Source: JAUIIK01 sp963745675 (GTDB lineage Bacteria; Chloroflexota; Chloroflexia; Thermomicrobiales; CFX8). Taken from it: 64,000 nucleotides of DNA. Below are positions 50,342-60,107 of this stretch, one piece after another; the first letter of the stretch is position 1, and each line of letters starts with the position of its first letter. The stretch lies in NCBI GenBank assembly GCA_963745675.1, contig CAVUYM010000009.1, positions 678,220 to 742,219 on the forward strand. Direction: 5' to 3'. The notes under the pieces are model-generated. The model worked only from the letters and a program-made list of their open reading frames with translations, did no database searches and was not told the DNA's origin. A program made the translations under genes and the position numbers.

Positions 50342-53083
50342 TTAGAAGATCTCCAACGCATGAGCCCGCTCAATGGCTTCCGCTCGATTTGTGACGCCGA
50401 GTTTGCCGTAGGCATTTGTGATGTGGCGCTTGACCGTTGAGACTGAGATGTACAGCTCATCGGCTATCTCTTTATTCGACAGTCCAACGGCGATCAGGCT
50501 CAGAACCTCGATCTCACGCGCGGTGATCGGTTCGACAAGTTCCTGGTGGTTCACGCGGGTGATCGTCACGTCCTCACCGGCCAGGCGGAGGAGTGCCGCA
50601 ATTGGCGTCGTGGTAACTTCACGGCGCATGGCAACGCGCAGCAGCCGCGTCATCGGGGTACCTTCCTCGAGGAACGAGCGCGCATAGTTCGCATTTTGGA
50701 CGAGATCGAGGGCGGGCTCGATCGTTTGGACGGCAGCATCCAGCTCGAAGAGATCCTGGTAGGCGAGCGCAAGTACAATCCGCACTTTCAGCGCATCACC
50801 CATGCGGCCATCGGATTCTGCCAGCTCCAGGACACGACTGAGGAGCTGTATTGCCTCGCGAGACTCGTCGCTGGCCATCAAGACCCGGGCAAAGGTCAGG
50901 TGCTCTTCGAATCGTCGGTAGGCCGGCTCATCCTGGGGTGTCAATCTGGCTCCATGAGCCCATGACCGCGCGTGATCAACCTCACCGTCGCGGAGCCAGA
51001 ACTTCACCCGTAAAGCCTCCGCAAGCCGGACATGCTGGTCGCTCGCCAATGATCGAGCAACTTCAATTGCATCGGAGATGCGCTCGAAAGCCCGCTCAGT
51101 TCGGCCATTCGCCCATTCAACCTGCGACCAGATTAGGTACTTTTCTGGCATCAGCGTCGTAAATCGTAGCTGGCGGGTGATCTCTGCAGCTTCCTCCAAA
51201 AAGGCTTCGGCCTCGGCTAGCCGGTTCCGTTCCCAATACAGTTCCGCCAGGCGAATGAGTGCGATCCGGCGCGCCGTCGGATACACCCCGTCTGGATCTT
51301 CTATGATCTGGCTCCAGGCTTTGTGGGCATGATGCAATCGCCCTTGCTGACTCCAAACGATGCCCAATTCGGCGAGAGATGCTCTAGCTATGATCCCACC
51401 ACCTCGCCGAACACTGGCGTCATACGCTGTTTGGAGGGCCGCTTCAGCAGCAAGCGAGTCTCCCCTGGCCCGTAATGCGATCCCCAGGTGCAACATGCTT
51501 GTCATATTTGAAACGCCGGATAGACCTGGCAGACGAAACGCCCGAACGCGATCCTTCAATTCGTGGTCGGCCGTCTCTTCGCCGTATGCCGCGTCCATTT
51601 GTCGCAGCCCGAGGGCCGCTTGACGATAGAGCTCGTCGCCATCTGCCCGAAATCGTGCAACAGTGCCACGGACCAATGACACCGCAGCCAAACCCTCAAG
51701 TTCATCTTCCGCTTCCCAAAGCCGCTCGGCCACATCCGCTCGAGACAGCGCCTCTTCAGTTCGACCTAGTCGTGCGAGCGCAAAGCCCTGGAAAAAACTC
51801 AATAGAGCGCTCCCTTCAAGAAGGTCAATCGGGAACGCTTCGAACCAGTCGACTATGTCGGCGCTGCGGTCTAGTTCATAAAGACGGACGATCTCGGGCT
51901 GAATCAAGCTGCTAGCGAGATTCCAGTCGCGAGCTGAGATAGCATGGAAAATCGCCTCGTCGAGCAATCCTTCGGATGCATGCCACGCACTGGCACGGCG
52001 GTGGAGTACTGCCACCGCCTCCTCGTCGAACTTGCGCTGGAGCGTCTTGCGGAGGAAGTCGGAAAACAATTGATGGTAGCGGAACCAGTCACTTGAATGA
52101 TCGGTTGGGGCGAGAAAAAGACCCGCTCGTTCAACCTCCTCAAGCAATCTCGTACCGTCGGCTATGCCGACAATCGCAGCACAGAGTTCGCGATTAATGT
52201 TCTCGCAGGTAGCGGTCTGAAGAAGAAACGACTGGATCTCCGGAGACTGGCGTTCCAACACCTCTTCAAGCAGATAGTCGCGCAAGAGCAGGTCGTTGCT
52301 TCCAAAGCGCTCGAGGATCGCGTCGAAGTCGTCTGGTGCCTGCCGATCAAGCGCGAGCACCGCCATCACCAGACCGGCTGCCCAACCCTCCATGCGTGCC
52401 ACGAGACGTGCCGAAACTGCGTCAGATACGATGTCTCCTATGCGGTCATTCAGAAATGCTTGTGATTCCGCATTCGAGAAGCGCAGATCTTCAGCCGTGA
52501 CAACGTCGAGCAGGCCCTGTACGCGATAGTGGGCGATTGGCAATTCGGGCGGCTCACGGCTAGAGACGATCAGGCGCAGTTGACCTTGCGGCATGCTCTC
52601 GATCAGATTCCCAACGAGTTCCGTCACCTCCCCATCGGAGATCAGGTGCAAATCGTCAAGAACGATTGCGAGTCCACCTATCGCCTCATTGCAATCGGCG
52701 AGCAGTGCTTCGAGCGCTGACTCCACGTCGATACGTTCGCGCGTCGTGAGAACTGCATCAAGATGCGTTGCCGCTGCACCAGCAGACTGGAACGCATTGG
52801 CGAGATGGCGCGTGAAGCGTGACAGGTCCCGGGTCCGGCTATTGGACGATAGCCACACAACCGGATGGTTGCGGGCATCGGCCCATTGGCCAATGAGCGT
52901 CGACTTTCCGTAACCTGCTGGCGCAAGCACCAATGTGCTAGCAGAGCGGTTGGATTCAAGTTGCGCCAACTGACGACGCCGCACGATATCGCGCGGCTGG
53001 CTCCATACACCGACTACGCCTGTAGTTGGCAGTGCCGTGTTATCGAAATGATCATTTGGGGCCCGGTCAGGGTAGGTTTTCAT
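50342..53083 (-). CDS. MalT-type LuxR-family transcriptional regulator
   Basis: A 913-residue signal-transducing regulator. The P-loop ATPase (VLAPAGYGKSTLIGQWA) with Walker B LAIVLDDLHLI is near the N-terminus, a winged helix follows, then a long TPR-like helical region, and a C-terminal LuxR HTH (ITAREIEVLSLIAVGLSNKE, STVKRHITNAYGKLGV). Proteins of this class bind an inducer and ATP to oligomerise on promoters, as MalT does. I start at ATG 53083; an upstream codon at 53158 adds 25 residues. The targets are unknown; flanking DUF1269 genes are candidates. Confidence 0.85.
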   Translation of the reverse strand: MKTYPDRAPNDHFDNTALPTTGVVGVWSQPRDIVRRRQLAQLESNRSASTLVLAPAGYGKSTLIGQWADARNHPVVWLSSNSRTRDLSRFTRHLANAFQSAGAAATHLDAVLTTRERIDVESALEALLADCNEAIGGLAIVLDDLHLISDGEVTELVGNLIESMPQGQLRLIVSSREPPELPIAHYRVQGLLDVVTAEDLRFSNAESQAFLNDRIGDIVSDAVSARLVARMEGWAAGLVMAVLALDRQAPDDFDAILERFGSNDLLLRDYLLEEVLERQSPEIQSFLLQTATCENINRELCAAIVGIADGTRLLEEVERAGLFLAPTDHSSDWFRYHQLFSDFLRKTLQRKFDEEAVAVLHRRASAWHASEGLLDEAIFHAISARDWNLASSLIQPEIVRLYELDRSADIVDWFEAFPIDLLEGSALLSFFQGFALARLGRTEEALSRADVAERLWEAEDELEGLAAVSLVRGTVARFRADGDELYRQAALGLRQMDAAYGEETADHELKDRVRAFRLPGLSGVSNMTSMLHLGIALRARGDSLAAEAALQTAYDASVRRGGGIIARASLAELGIVWSQQGRLHHAHKAWSQIIEDPDGVYPTARRIALIRLAELYWERNRLAEAEAFLEEAAEITRQLRFTTLMPEKYLIWSQVEWANGRTERAFERISDAIEVARSLASDQHVRLAEALRVKFWLRDGEVDHARSWAHGARLTPQDEPAYRRFEEHLTFARVLMASDESREAIQLLSRVLELAESDGRMGDALKVRIVLALAYQDLFELDAAVQTIEPALDLVQNANYARSFLEEGTPMTRLLRVAMRREVTTTPIAALLRLAGEDVTITRVNHQELVEPITAREIEVLSLIAVGLSNKEIADELYISVSTVKRHITNAYGKLGVTNRAEAIERAHALEIF

Positions 53084-53191
53084 GTTCACTGCCTTTCGAC
53101 TCGCAGTGAAAAGGAGGCTCCTCTTCGCGACCGGGTTTACGAAGAAGGAGAGCAACACATCTGGAGGTTGTGCCGCATACCGTCGATTCTA

Positions 53192-53221
53192 GTTTTACAT
53201 ACCAATGTGCGATACGGACAA
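53192..53221 (-). promoter_or_regulatory. Possible promoter for the MalT-type regulator
   Basis: TTGTCC (53221-53216) and TAAAAC (53197-53192) are 18 bases apart on the minus strand, giving a leader of about 100 nt. The rest of the gap up to 53447 holds one hairpin (CGCGAGGG/CCCTCGCG around 53395-53426) that could end the DUF1269 transcript; nothing else is seen. Confidence 0.35.
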
Positions 53222-53447
53222 GACTACAACCGAATAATAATCACCCGGTCCCGTAAATGCAACAGGTGCTATTGATATCGTTACAACAAAATTGAAATGT
53301 TCCTATTCCAACTGCGACAAGTTCGGACGAGAGGATCGGCGAGGAGCAGTGTCCTTACCGGCGCGGCAATGTCCAAACGAAGCTCGAAAGTGCGCGAGGG
53401 ACACTTCTGAATCTGCCCCTCGCGTGCGATTCACCAACCGATCCGTG

Positions 53448-53936
53448 CTAGGCGCTCGCAGCGGCGCTGCGCAGTCGCTGCTCGTCCTCGGACGAGAGGT
53501 TTGTATAGATGATTTCTCCTCCGAAGTTGTGCTTCTTCATTTCTTCGACGACTCGCTCCGGGCTACCACTGTCGGCCATCAGGAGCAGCGCCGCCTTGCC
53601 TGGGTCAACCCTGGATATCATTTCCTTGGCGAACTTGTCATCGATGCCATAATCTGAGAATTTGCCGGAGATCGCGCCGCTTGCCGCGCCAATTGCCATC
53701 CCGGCGACCGGCATCAAGAAAATCAGCCCGATCAAGCCACCCCAGAACGCGCCGCCAAGAGCGCCGGCGCCGGCCAGATTGACCGCCTGATCCAGATGAA
53801 CTTTTTCACCGTCGTTGGTGGCGATGATCGCGTCTCTGATCTCGATCAGCTCCTGGCTTTGGAGCTGGCCGAGGGCCGACAACGCGCTCTGTGCTGTTTC
53901 TTTGCTCGGATACGTAATTGCTACAAGTGTGCTCAT
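53448..53936 (-). CDS. DUF1269 family membrane protein (copy 3)
   Basis: A 162-residue protein, the closest relative in the window of copy 1: TLVAITYPSKETAQSALSAL, LIEIRDAIIATN, the glycine-zipper hairpin GALGGAFWGGLIGLIFLMP and GAASGAISGKFSDYGIDD, and the C-terminal TNLSSEDEQRLR. AGAGAGATCC precedes the ATG. Copies 1 and 3 share the GxFWGxLxGLxF and GIDDxF motifs, so they are ancient paralogues flanking the regulator. Confidence 0.82.
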   Translation of the reverse strand: MSTLVAITYPSKETAQSALSALGQLQSQELIEIRDAIIATNDGEKVHLDQAVNLAGAGALGGAFWGGLIGLIFLMPVAGMAIGAASGAISGKFSDYGIDDKFAKEMISRVDPGKAALLLMADSGSPERVVEEMKKHNFGGEIIYTNLSSEDEQRLRSAAASA

Positions 53937-54045
53937 GGATCTCTCTTTCGTCTACTGCAATAGTCCCTGAAATAACCAACTTAACAGGTCACTCGACGGT
54001 GGATCCCGTGAGGCTGCGACGACTGGACCGGGTTGCGAGAAGTAA

Positions 54046-56010
54046 TCAGGCACGAATGGCTCCCGGTTCTGGCGGCGATTCGGCAATGCTCAGAGCCGGT
54101 CGGGTAGGCGCGCGCCCGGAAAGCTGTTCGTAGACGAGTGTAAGTGCGATCACGGAGATGGGAATCGCAATGGCGAAGACCAGACTACTCACCGCGTTTG
54201 CCAGCTGCACCGTCGTACCTCCACCAATCAGGAGCGCGATGCCAACAAGCGGACCGGGTAGAGCGCCGAGTAGTTGGAACACGAAGGAAGCCGCGAGCGC
54301 CCGCCACCATTTGCCTCGCACAACCTGCGAACTCCTCCGCAATGCAGCGCGTGGCTCAGTTACATGATCCAAAACAACCGCCTGGCCGAAGAACTGCCAG
54401 CGCACGGCCAGGAACAGTGCAAGTGGAAGTCCCACGATCAGTAGCAGCAGCCCGAAGACGGCTATCACGAGAATGAGCACCGCCACAACGAGCACCTCGA
54501 ACCGGCGCAAGCCATAGCGATAACTACGTACGACACCCGGTTCGAGACCGGATCGAATATCCGAGATCGCTTGAATGATCGCGGGCGCGACGATCAGGAT
54601 CATCGCCAGTTGCTGGGCGCCCCCGACGAGCGCGACGACCGTTAGTTTTGCGCTGGCCGTGTCATTGAACCACTGGAGAACCCAATCCATCGGCGGATTT
54701 TCGGCAACGAAGAGTTGCATTCCGTTGAAGGCTATGCCGATCGGAACCGTCAGCAGTCCGATGCCCAGGAAGGCTCGCCAATAGGCGACATACAGGAAGA
54801 CGGCATTCGACAGCGTTCGACGGGCGACAATAAAGAGCAACATGAGCAGCGTGATGGCGGTTGAAACTCCACCTATGACCAGCCACGGATAGACTCCGGC
54901 GTAAATGAGGAGGCTGGATCCCCGCTCAGAAACCGTGCAGAAGAAATCAGTCGCCGACGGTCCGAGCGTCTGCGAACCGGGCGCAATGAGGCTCGACGAT
55001 CGCCAGTTTTCGATTGAGCCGATCGGGTCATTCCATTTCCCGCCGAGGTTGGGACCCTTCGGTCCGTTGAATTCCCACGGCTGCCGCTCGCCCCAACGCC
55101 CTTCGAAGAGCAACCAGGCGAAAGGTCCGTTCGGGTCCGGATCTGTCGGCACGAGGACTGGTTCGAGCGGTACGCGGTTTGAGGGTGCGGTCGTGTCGTC
55201 GCAACCGAAGCCGGTCCCATGCTCGCCCCAGCCGATGTAGATTTTGTCGCCGTAGTAGGTTGCGTGCGATCCGGCAGCAGGATAAACGACGGGATGACTC
55301 CCTTCGCGTTGGAGCTTGACGTCATCCCACGCGGCCAGCTCACCGCCTCCGTGTTGCGCATAGCCGACCTGGATGGGTTCAACTTGAAGCGCTTCTTCGA
55401 TGCTACCCGCCTGGAAGACGATTTGAATCATTTCCCAGTCGGATTCGTGGGTATTGTTGAAGTCGTTGAAGACGTAATAGAACCAATATTGGAGTGCCAC
55501 TTTACCGGTGGCGGTATCGACGACAACGTGTGCGTAGGTCGTCGGCGTCAGTTCGGCCATCCGAGTCTGGGCAAAGCGGGCGTAATCACAGCCCGGCTTG
55601 CGGGGGTTTCCCGGGAAATCGATGTAGCTCAGTTCACCGGCCGCAGCGAGATCCTGCGCTGTTGGGCCATCAACCAATGTCGGGTCATCGTTGTGGTCGC
55701 CACCCGCGTCCTCACGCAAGAGCACTTGCGCGTCGCCGAGAACAATTTCAACCGGCGCCGGCACGTATGGCTCGCCGTTTCGATCGCAGGGACCTTCCTG
55801 CTGCTTCAACATCGCTATCGGTGAGTACGTATCGGCGAGCTGCTGCTCAGCCGAAGCCTCCTGTGCCATTGCGACGCGAGCATTGCTTGAAAACCCTGCA
55901 GCGGCAGCCATGGAAAGCACCATGAAAATGAATCCGACACGGCATGACGTGAGAATTCCGAGCACCTTTTCGTTGAACAGTTGACCGAAACGACGGCACA
56001 TCCATACCAT
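54046..56010 (-). CDS. Vps62-like domain fused to a polytopic membrane domain
   Basis: About 654 residues from ATG 56010 (or 56001). A signal-like helix (VGFIFMVLSMAAAAGFSS) leads to an extracytoplasmic domain resembling the Vps62/plant DUF946 family: YAHVVVDTATGKVALQYWFYY, HESDWEMIQIVF, VGYAQHGGGELAAWDDV, HPVVYPAAGSHATYY. Its conserved His, Asp, Glu and Trp residues suggest a metal or sugar site, but the activity is unknown. The C-terminal 300 residues hold about seven membrane helices. Such a fusion is unusual. Divergent from the sulfatase gene with about 260 bases between. Confidence 0.65.
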   Translation of the reverse strand: MVWMCRRFGQLFNEKVLGILTSCRVGFIFMVLSMAAAAGFSSNARVAMAQEASAEQQLADTYSPIAMLKQQEGPCDRNGEPYVPAPVEIVLGDAQVLLREDAGGDHNDDPTLVDGPTAQDLAAAGELSYIDFPGNPRKPGCDYARFAQTRMAELTPTTYAHVVVDTATGKVALQYWFYYVFNDFNNTHESDWEMIQIVFQAGSIEEALQVEPIQVGYAQHGGGELAAWDDVKLQREGSHPVVYPAAGSHATYYGDKIYIGWGEHGTGFGCDDTTAPSNRVPLEPVLVPTDPDPNGPFAWLLFEGRWGERQPWEFNGPKGPNLGGKWNDPIGSIENWRSSSLIAPGSQTLGPSATDFFCTVSERGSSLLIYAGVYPWLVIGGVSTAITLLMLLFIVARRTLSNAVFLYVAYWRAFLGIGLLTVPIGIAFNGMQLFVAENPPMDWVLQWFNDTASAKLTVVALVGGAQQLAMILIVAPAIIQAISDIRSGLEPGVVRSYRYGLRRFEVLVVAVLILVIAVFGLLLLIVGLPLALFLAVRWQFFGQAVVLDHVTEPRAALRRSSQVVRGKWWRALAASFVFQLLGALPGPLVGIALLIGGGTTVQLANAVSSLVFAIAIPISVIALTLVYEQLSGRAPTRPALSIAESPPEPGAIRA

Positions 56011-56271
56011 AATTCTTTGAGCGGGATGCGGATCAACCCTGGGGTAGCAGTCGCCCGTTGCATTGCTCCAGCGATCCTTTGATTCGCAACATCCCGTCCC
56101 CTTCAGAGGCGCTTTTATCTTCATCGAAATTCCGGCCGTCGTCAGTTACGACCTTGAAATACGTCCCCCTTCTTGATCCTTTCAGGCGATGGCGCTGCCT
56201 ACGATGGGATCGAGGTCCGACTTGCCGACGAGTGCGAGTCTTTGCAACGTGTACATCTGAAAGGCACAACA

Positions 56272-57762
56272 GTGGCGGACAAACCAAATTTTCTGATTAT
56301 ATGGGGCGACGACATCGGGATCACGAACCTGTCATGCTATTCAGACGGGATCATGGGATATAAGACCCCGAACATCGATCGCATCGCGAACGAAGGGATG
56401 CGCTTCACAGATTCGTACGGCGAGCAGTCATGCACCGCTGGTCGAGCAGCATTCATCACCGGTCAAAGCGTCTTTCGTACGGGGTTGAGTAAGGTCGGGC
56501 TGCCCGGCGCCGATACTGGGCTTCAAGCCGAAGATCCAACGATCGCTGAACTTCTCAAACCACTCGGCTATGCAACCGGGCAATTCGGAAAGAATCACTT
56601 CGGCGATAAGGACGAGTTCCTCCCTACCAGTCATGGCTTCGATGAATTCTTCGGCAATCTCTATCATCTGAACGCGGAAGAAGAGCCGGAGCATCCTGAC
56701 TATCCACCCGCTGAGGACTTCCCGGAATTTCGTGGTCGCTACGCACCACGCGGCGTCATACGCAGTTACGCGGACGGAAGGATCGAAGATACCGGTCCGC
56801 TAACAAAGAAGCGCATGGAGACGATCGACGACGAATTTCTCGAGGCGACAATTGACTTCCTGGATCGTCAGACTGCATCGGATACACCCTTCTTCTGTTG
56901 GTTCAACTCAAGCCACATGCACTTCCGGACGCATCCCAAGCCCGAGAGCGTCGGTCAGGCCGGTCGCTGGCAATCGCCATACCACGACACGATGATCGAT
57001 CACGACAATATCGTCGGTGTGCTGCTAGATAAGCTCGACGAACTGGGCATCAGTGAAGACACGATTGTCATGTACAGCACAGACAACGGTCCACACATGA
57101 ATACGTGGCCGGACGCCGGAATGACGCCGTTTCGGAACGAAAAGAACTCGAACTGGGAAGGCGCATACCGGGTACCCTGCCTCATCCGCTGGCCGGGGCA
57201 GATTGAGGCCGGCTCTGTTTCGAATGGTTTGGTGAGCCACCTCGACTGGCTGCCGACGTTCCTCGCAGCGGCGGGTGAACCGGAAATCGGCGCCAAGCTT
57301 CTCGACGGCCATGAAGCTGATGGTAAACACTTCAGAGTCCACCTGGACGGCTACAACTTGCTGCCTTATCTGACGGGACAGGAATCAAAGAGTCCGCGCA
57401 TTTCATATTTCTACTTCTCGGACGATGGCGACTTGACGGCATTCCGGTATGACAATTGGAAACTGGTGTTCATGGAGCAACGGACGGCGGGCACACTGCA
57501 AATATGGGCTGAGCCGTTTGTAACGTTGCGCGTTCCCAAGTTCTTCAACCTGCGTACAGATCCTTTCGAGCGGGCCGACATCACCTCCAATACCTACTAT
57601 GACTGGCTGCTCGACCGTGTATTTCTAGCTGTACCTGCCCAGACCATCGTCGGAGAGTTCCTGGCAACCTTCCGAGAATTCCCGCCGCGGCAGAAAGCGG
57701 CCAGCTTCACCGTCGATCAGGTCATGGAGCGCCTGGAGGCGACAATTACTAGTGGTCGCTAG
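56272..57762 (+). CDS. Type I (formylglycine-dependent) arylsulfatase
   Basis: About 496 residues from GTG 56272 (DKPNFLIIWGDDIG is the usual sulfatase N-terminus; an in-frame ATG at 56173 is less likely). The modification motif CTAGR (Cys codon at 56431) matches C-x-(P/A)-x-R, the FGE target. Metal ligands: WGDDIG near the start and MYSTDNGPHMNTWPD. The HFGDKDEF and HDxxxHxR-like residues also fit. No signal peptide is visible, so it may act in the cytoplasm or be exported another way. The substrate is not known. FGE follows nine bases downstream. Confidence 0.88.
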   Translation: MADKPNFLIIWGDDIGITNLSCYSDGIMGYKTPNIDRIANEGMRFTDSYGEQSCTAGRAAFITGQSVFRTGLSKVGLPGADTGLQAEDPTIAELLKPLGYATGQFGKNHFGDKDEFLPTSHGFDEFFGNLYHLNAEEEPEHPDYPPAEDFPEFRGRYAPRGVIRSYADGRIEDTGPLTKKRMETIDDEFLEATIDFLDRQTASDTPFFCWFNSSHMHFRTHPKPESVGQAGRWQSPYHDTMIDHDNIVGVLLDKLDELGISEDTIVMYSTDNGPHMNTWPDAGMTPFRNEKNSNWEGAYRVPCLIRWPGQIEAGSVSNGLVSHLDWLPTFLAAAGEPEIGAKLLDGHEADGKHFRVHLDGYNLLPYLTGQESKSPRISYFYFSDDGDLTAFRYDNWKLVFMEQRTAGTLQIWAEPFVTLRVPKFFNLRTDPFERADITSNTYYDWLLDRVFLAVPAQTIVGEFLATFREFPPRQKAASFTVDQVMERLEATITSGR

Positions 57763-57770
57763 GAGGTAAA

Positions 57771-58768
57771 TTGTCCTCCGGCATCGGACGTGGAGTGGTC
57801 ATGGAGCGCACGAAGGAAGCATCAACAGGAATCAATTCAAGGCAGCTGCCTGATTCGCAGATGGCCTGGATACCGGGTGGGACTTTCCGCATGGGCTCCG
57901 AGAACTTCTACGCCGAAGAGCGGCCGGTTCGAACGGTATCGGTCGACGGCTTCTGGATCGATCGCTATCCCGTTACAAACCGGCAGTTTGGGGAATTCAT
58001 CCGCGAAACCGGCTACACCACCGTTGCCGAACGCCGACCGGACCCGAACGACTATCCGGGGGCCATCCCGGAACTTCTCATTCCGAGTTCGATGGTCTTT
58101 CGGCGTACACCAGGTCCGGTCCCACTCGACGATTTCTCTCGTTGGTGGGACTGGACACCGGGCGCATGTTGGCACAAGCCAGAGGGTCCCGGCAGCGGCA
58201 CAGCTAAGCGTAAACGCCACCCGGTGGTGCACGTCGCATACGAGGATGTCCAGGCCTATTGCGAGTGGGCGAACAAGAGCCTGCCAACCGAAGCGGAGTG
58301 GGAGTACGCCGCCCGTGGTGGCCTGGACGGCGCGATCTTCACCTGGGGCAACGACGAGACGCCCGATGGCGAGCGCATGGCCAATAGCTGGCAGGGAGAG
58401 TTCCCCTGGCAGAACACCCTCGATGATGGCCATTCCGGGACATCACCGGTGGGGGCATACCCGCCGAATGACTATGGGCTTATGACATGGCTGGCAATGT
58501 CTGGGAATGGACGGATGACTGGTACTCCGCCGATAATCAGGCGAATACTAATTCATGCTGTACACCACACAATCCACGAGGACCAGCGCGGGAACGGAGT
58601 TTTGATCCCGCACAACCTGACATCGTCATTCCGCGTAAGGTACTAAAGGGCGGCTCGCACCTCTGTGCCCCCAACTACTGCTTCCGCTATCGGCCGGCAG
58701 CTCGGCAACCGCAGATGCTCGACACCGGCATGAGCCACCTCGGCTTCCGCTGCGTCGTCCGGCCGTAG
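57771..58768 (+). CDS. Formylglycine-generating enzyme (apparent frameshift at about 58480)
   Basis: SUMF1-type oxidase converting the sulfatase cysteine to formylglycine. The N-terminal frame has WIPGGTFRMGSENFYAEE, HPVVHVAYEDVQAYCEWA, LPTEAEWEYAARGG and runs to PNDYGL; the next frame resumes with DMAGNVWEWTDDWYS and carries KGGSHLCAPNYCFRYR, in which both active-site cysteines (codons at 58664 and 58679) match the human C336 and C341. One missing T in CTTAT at about 58480 explains the break; 332 residues result. Start TTG 57771 after AGGAGG, or ATG 57801. Confidence 0.9.
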
Positions 58769-59264
58769 ACCAGTTGATCGAGCTTCTGTACCGACCAATA
58801 TATCGAGTCTGTGGTTGAGAGAGCTCCGGAACGGACCCAATGAGATTCGGGAATAGGTCGATCAGCTTTGGCCCGGGTCGGGCGACCGTGGAGGAACGGT
58901 CACTGCTATTACCGGAGCTCTTGTCGACATAATACCTCCCATCATCGGCGCAGGTATCGTCCCAATGGACTCCTCTATGCGCAGCCAAAAGTGCCCCGCG
59001 AACGGCTAGAAGTGCGCCATCTTCCGGTTGATGAGGGTGCTCGCAGCGGCGCCTGGATTGTGCAACTCGACGTTCGGCCGATCGCAGAAATGTCGCCAGC
59101 ACCTACGCGCACACCGATGTCCCAAGGACCATGACTACAACCATGAACTGCGACCACCCGTTTGATGCTCCTCACAATTACACCTCGTATCTTGATATCA
59201 ACGATCAGATAAGCAAGGCGCTACGACCCGGACGAGTCGAGCGTCGGGTATGGAGGAACTTGAC
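58769..59264. other. Gene-poor interval with a possible gene remnant
   Basis: About 500 bases without an intact gene. On the plus strand, short stretches in shifting frames (TVTAITGALVDI from ~58897, then ERLEVRHL, then RRNVASTYAHT / RTPMS to ~59120) loosely resemble the N-terminal part of an F-type ATP synthase beta subunit. This is a weak, by-eye match and could be chance. The last 20 bases hold the ribosome binding site of the next gene. Confidence 0.25.
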
Positions 59265-59498
59265 ATGACATTTCTCGAATGGACGCTCAGCATCTCGCTG
59301 TTCATGATTTATCTCATCTGTCTCTTCACTGTATGCCGCTTGACCTTTACCAAGGGCTACACGGTGCTCGGCATTGTCGGAATCTTCTTACCCATCCTCT
59401 GGCTGATCGGCGCGATACTTCCGGCCAAGCGCGGCTCACGCCAGGATGTTGCGGAGGCGATGCGTTATCAGGCTCAAATGAGCGAGTACTCGAACTAG
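59265..59498 (+). CDS. Small two-helix membrane protein
   Basis: A 77-residue protein starting at ATG 59265, eight bases after GGAGG (ATG 59250 is also in frame). Two hydrophobic helices (LSISLFMIYLICLFTVCRL and VLGIVGIFLPILWLIGAIL) and a short charged tail (RQDVAEAMRYQAQMSEYSN). Resembles small PLDc_N- or SHOCT-associated membrane proteins; not identified further. Confidence 0.6.
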   Translation: MTFLEWTLSISLFMIYLICLFTVCRLTFTKGYTVLGIVGIFLPILWLIGAILPAKRGSRQDVAEAMRYQAQMSEYSN

Positions 59499-60107
59499 AC
59501 CGGAAACCAAAGTGTTGGCCCACTCTCACTTCATCTCGACGGCAACGGAGAGATCTCCGTCAAGCGCAGCGCTCGCGTAGTGATGGCACGACAATAACTC
59601 CCTTCTCCTCTCGCGGTCGGGTGCTCATCCCCACAGCAGCACCCGACCACCTCATCAACATCGAGAGGGAGAGCAATGCGTCACCACCATTCCTGACGCA
59701 CAGGCGCAGGCAGCGGGAACGAGAACGAACATAACGAGCGTTGGTATTGACCGCACCGGTTTGGCAGGAAGGTTGGCTCAAGTAACGGATAGTGGAACGT
59801 CGAATGCGTTTCCAATATCTCAAGCGGCGTTCGGGGGGCGGATCGGCACGAGACAAGTGGACTCCGAGCCCGATGTCCAGGAGATGTTCTAGGCGCCGAA
59901 TGATGCAGCCAACGAAATGTGCGTTGGGCACGCGAGCACCTTCGGCGGCCCAGTAGATGCGCTGACGCCATAGCGGGTCATGATCGACGTTCGTGAAACG
60001 AGTTTTGAGGAATTGACATCGGATGTGATGGCGCGAATTGCGATCGCCTTCCATATGAGGATCAGCGCAATCTCGCTACGGTTCGACTTTCAGAAAGGAA
60101 GCAGATA
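59499..60107. other. Gene-poor interval with a strong hairpin
   Basis: About 600 bases with no supported gene. A perfect 11-bp stem (GGTCGGGTGCT / AGCACCCGACC) at 59615-59648 around a 12-base loop probably ends the transcript of the small membrane protein, although no T-run follows. Frames on either strand across the rest lack start signals and recognisable sequence. Confidence 0.5.

Noticed and set aside
59560..60054. Open frame of 164 codons on the minus strand
   Set aside because: Basic, Cys/Arg-rich, without start signals or motifs; treated as noncoding.
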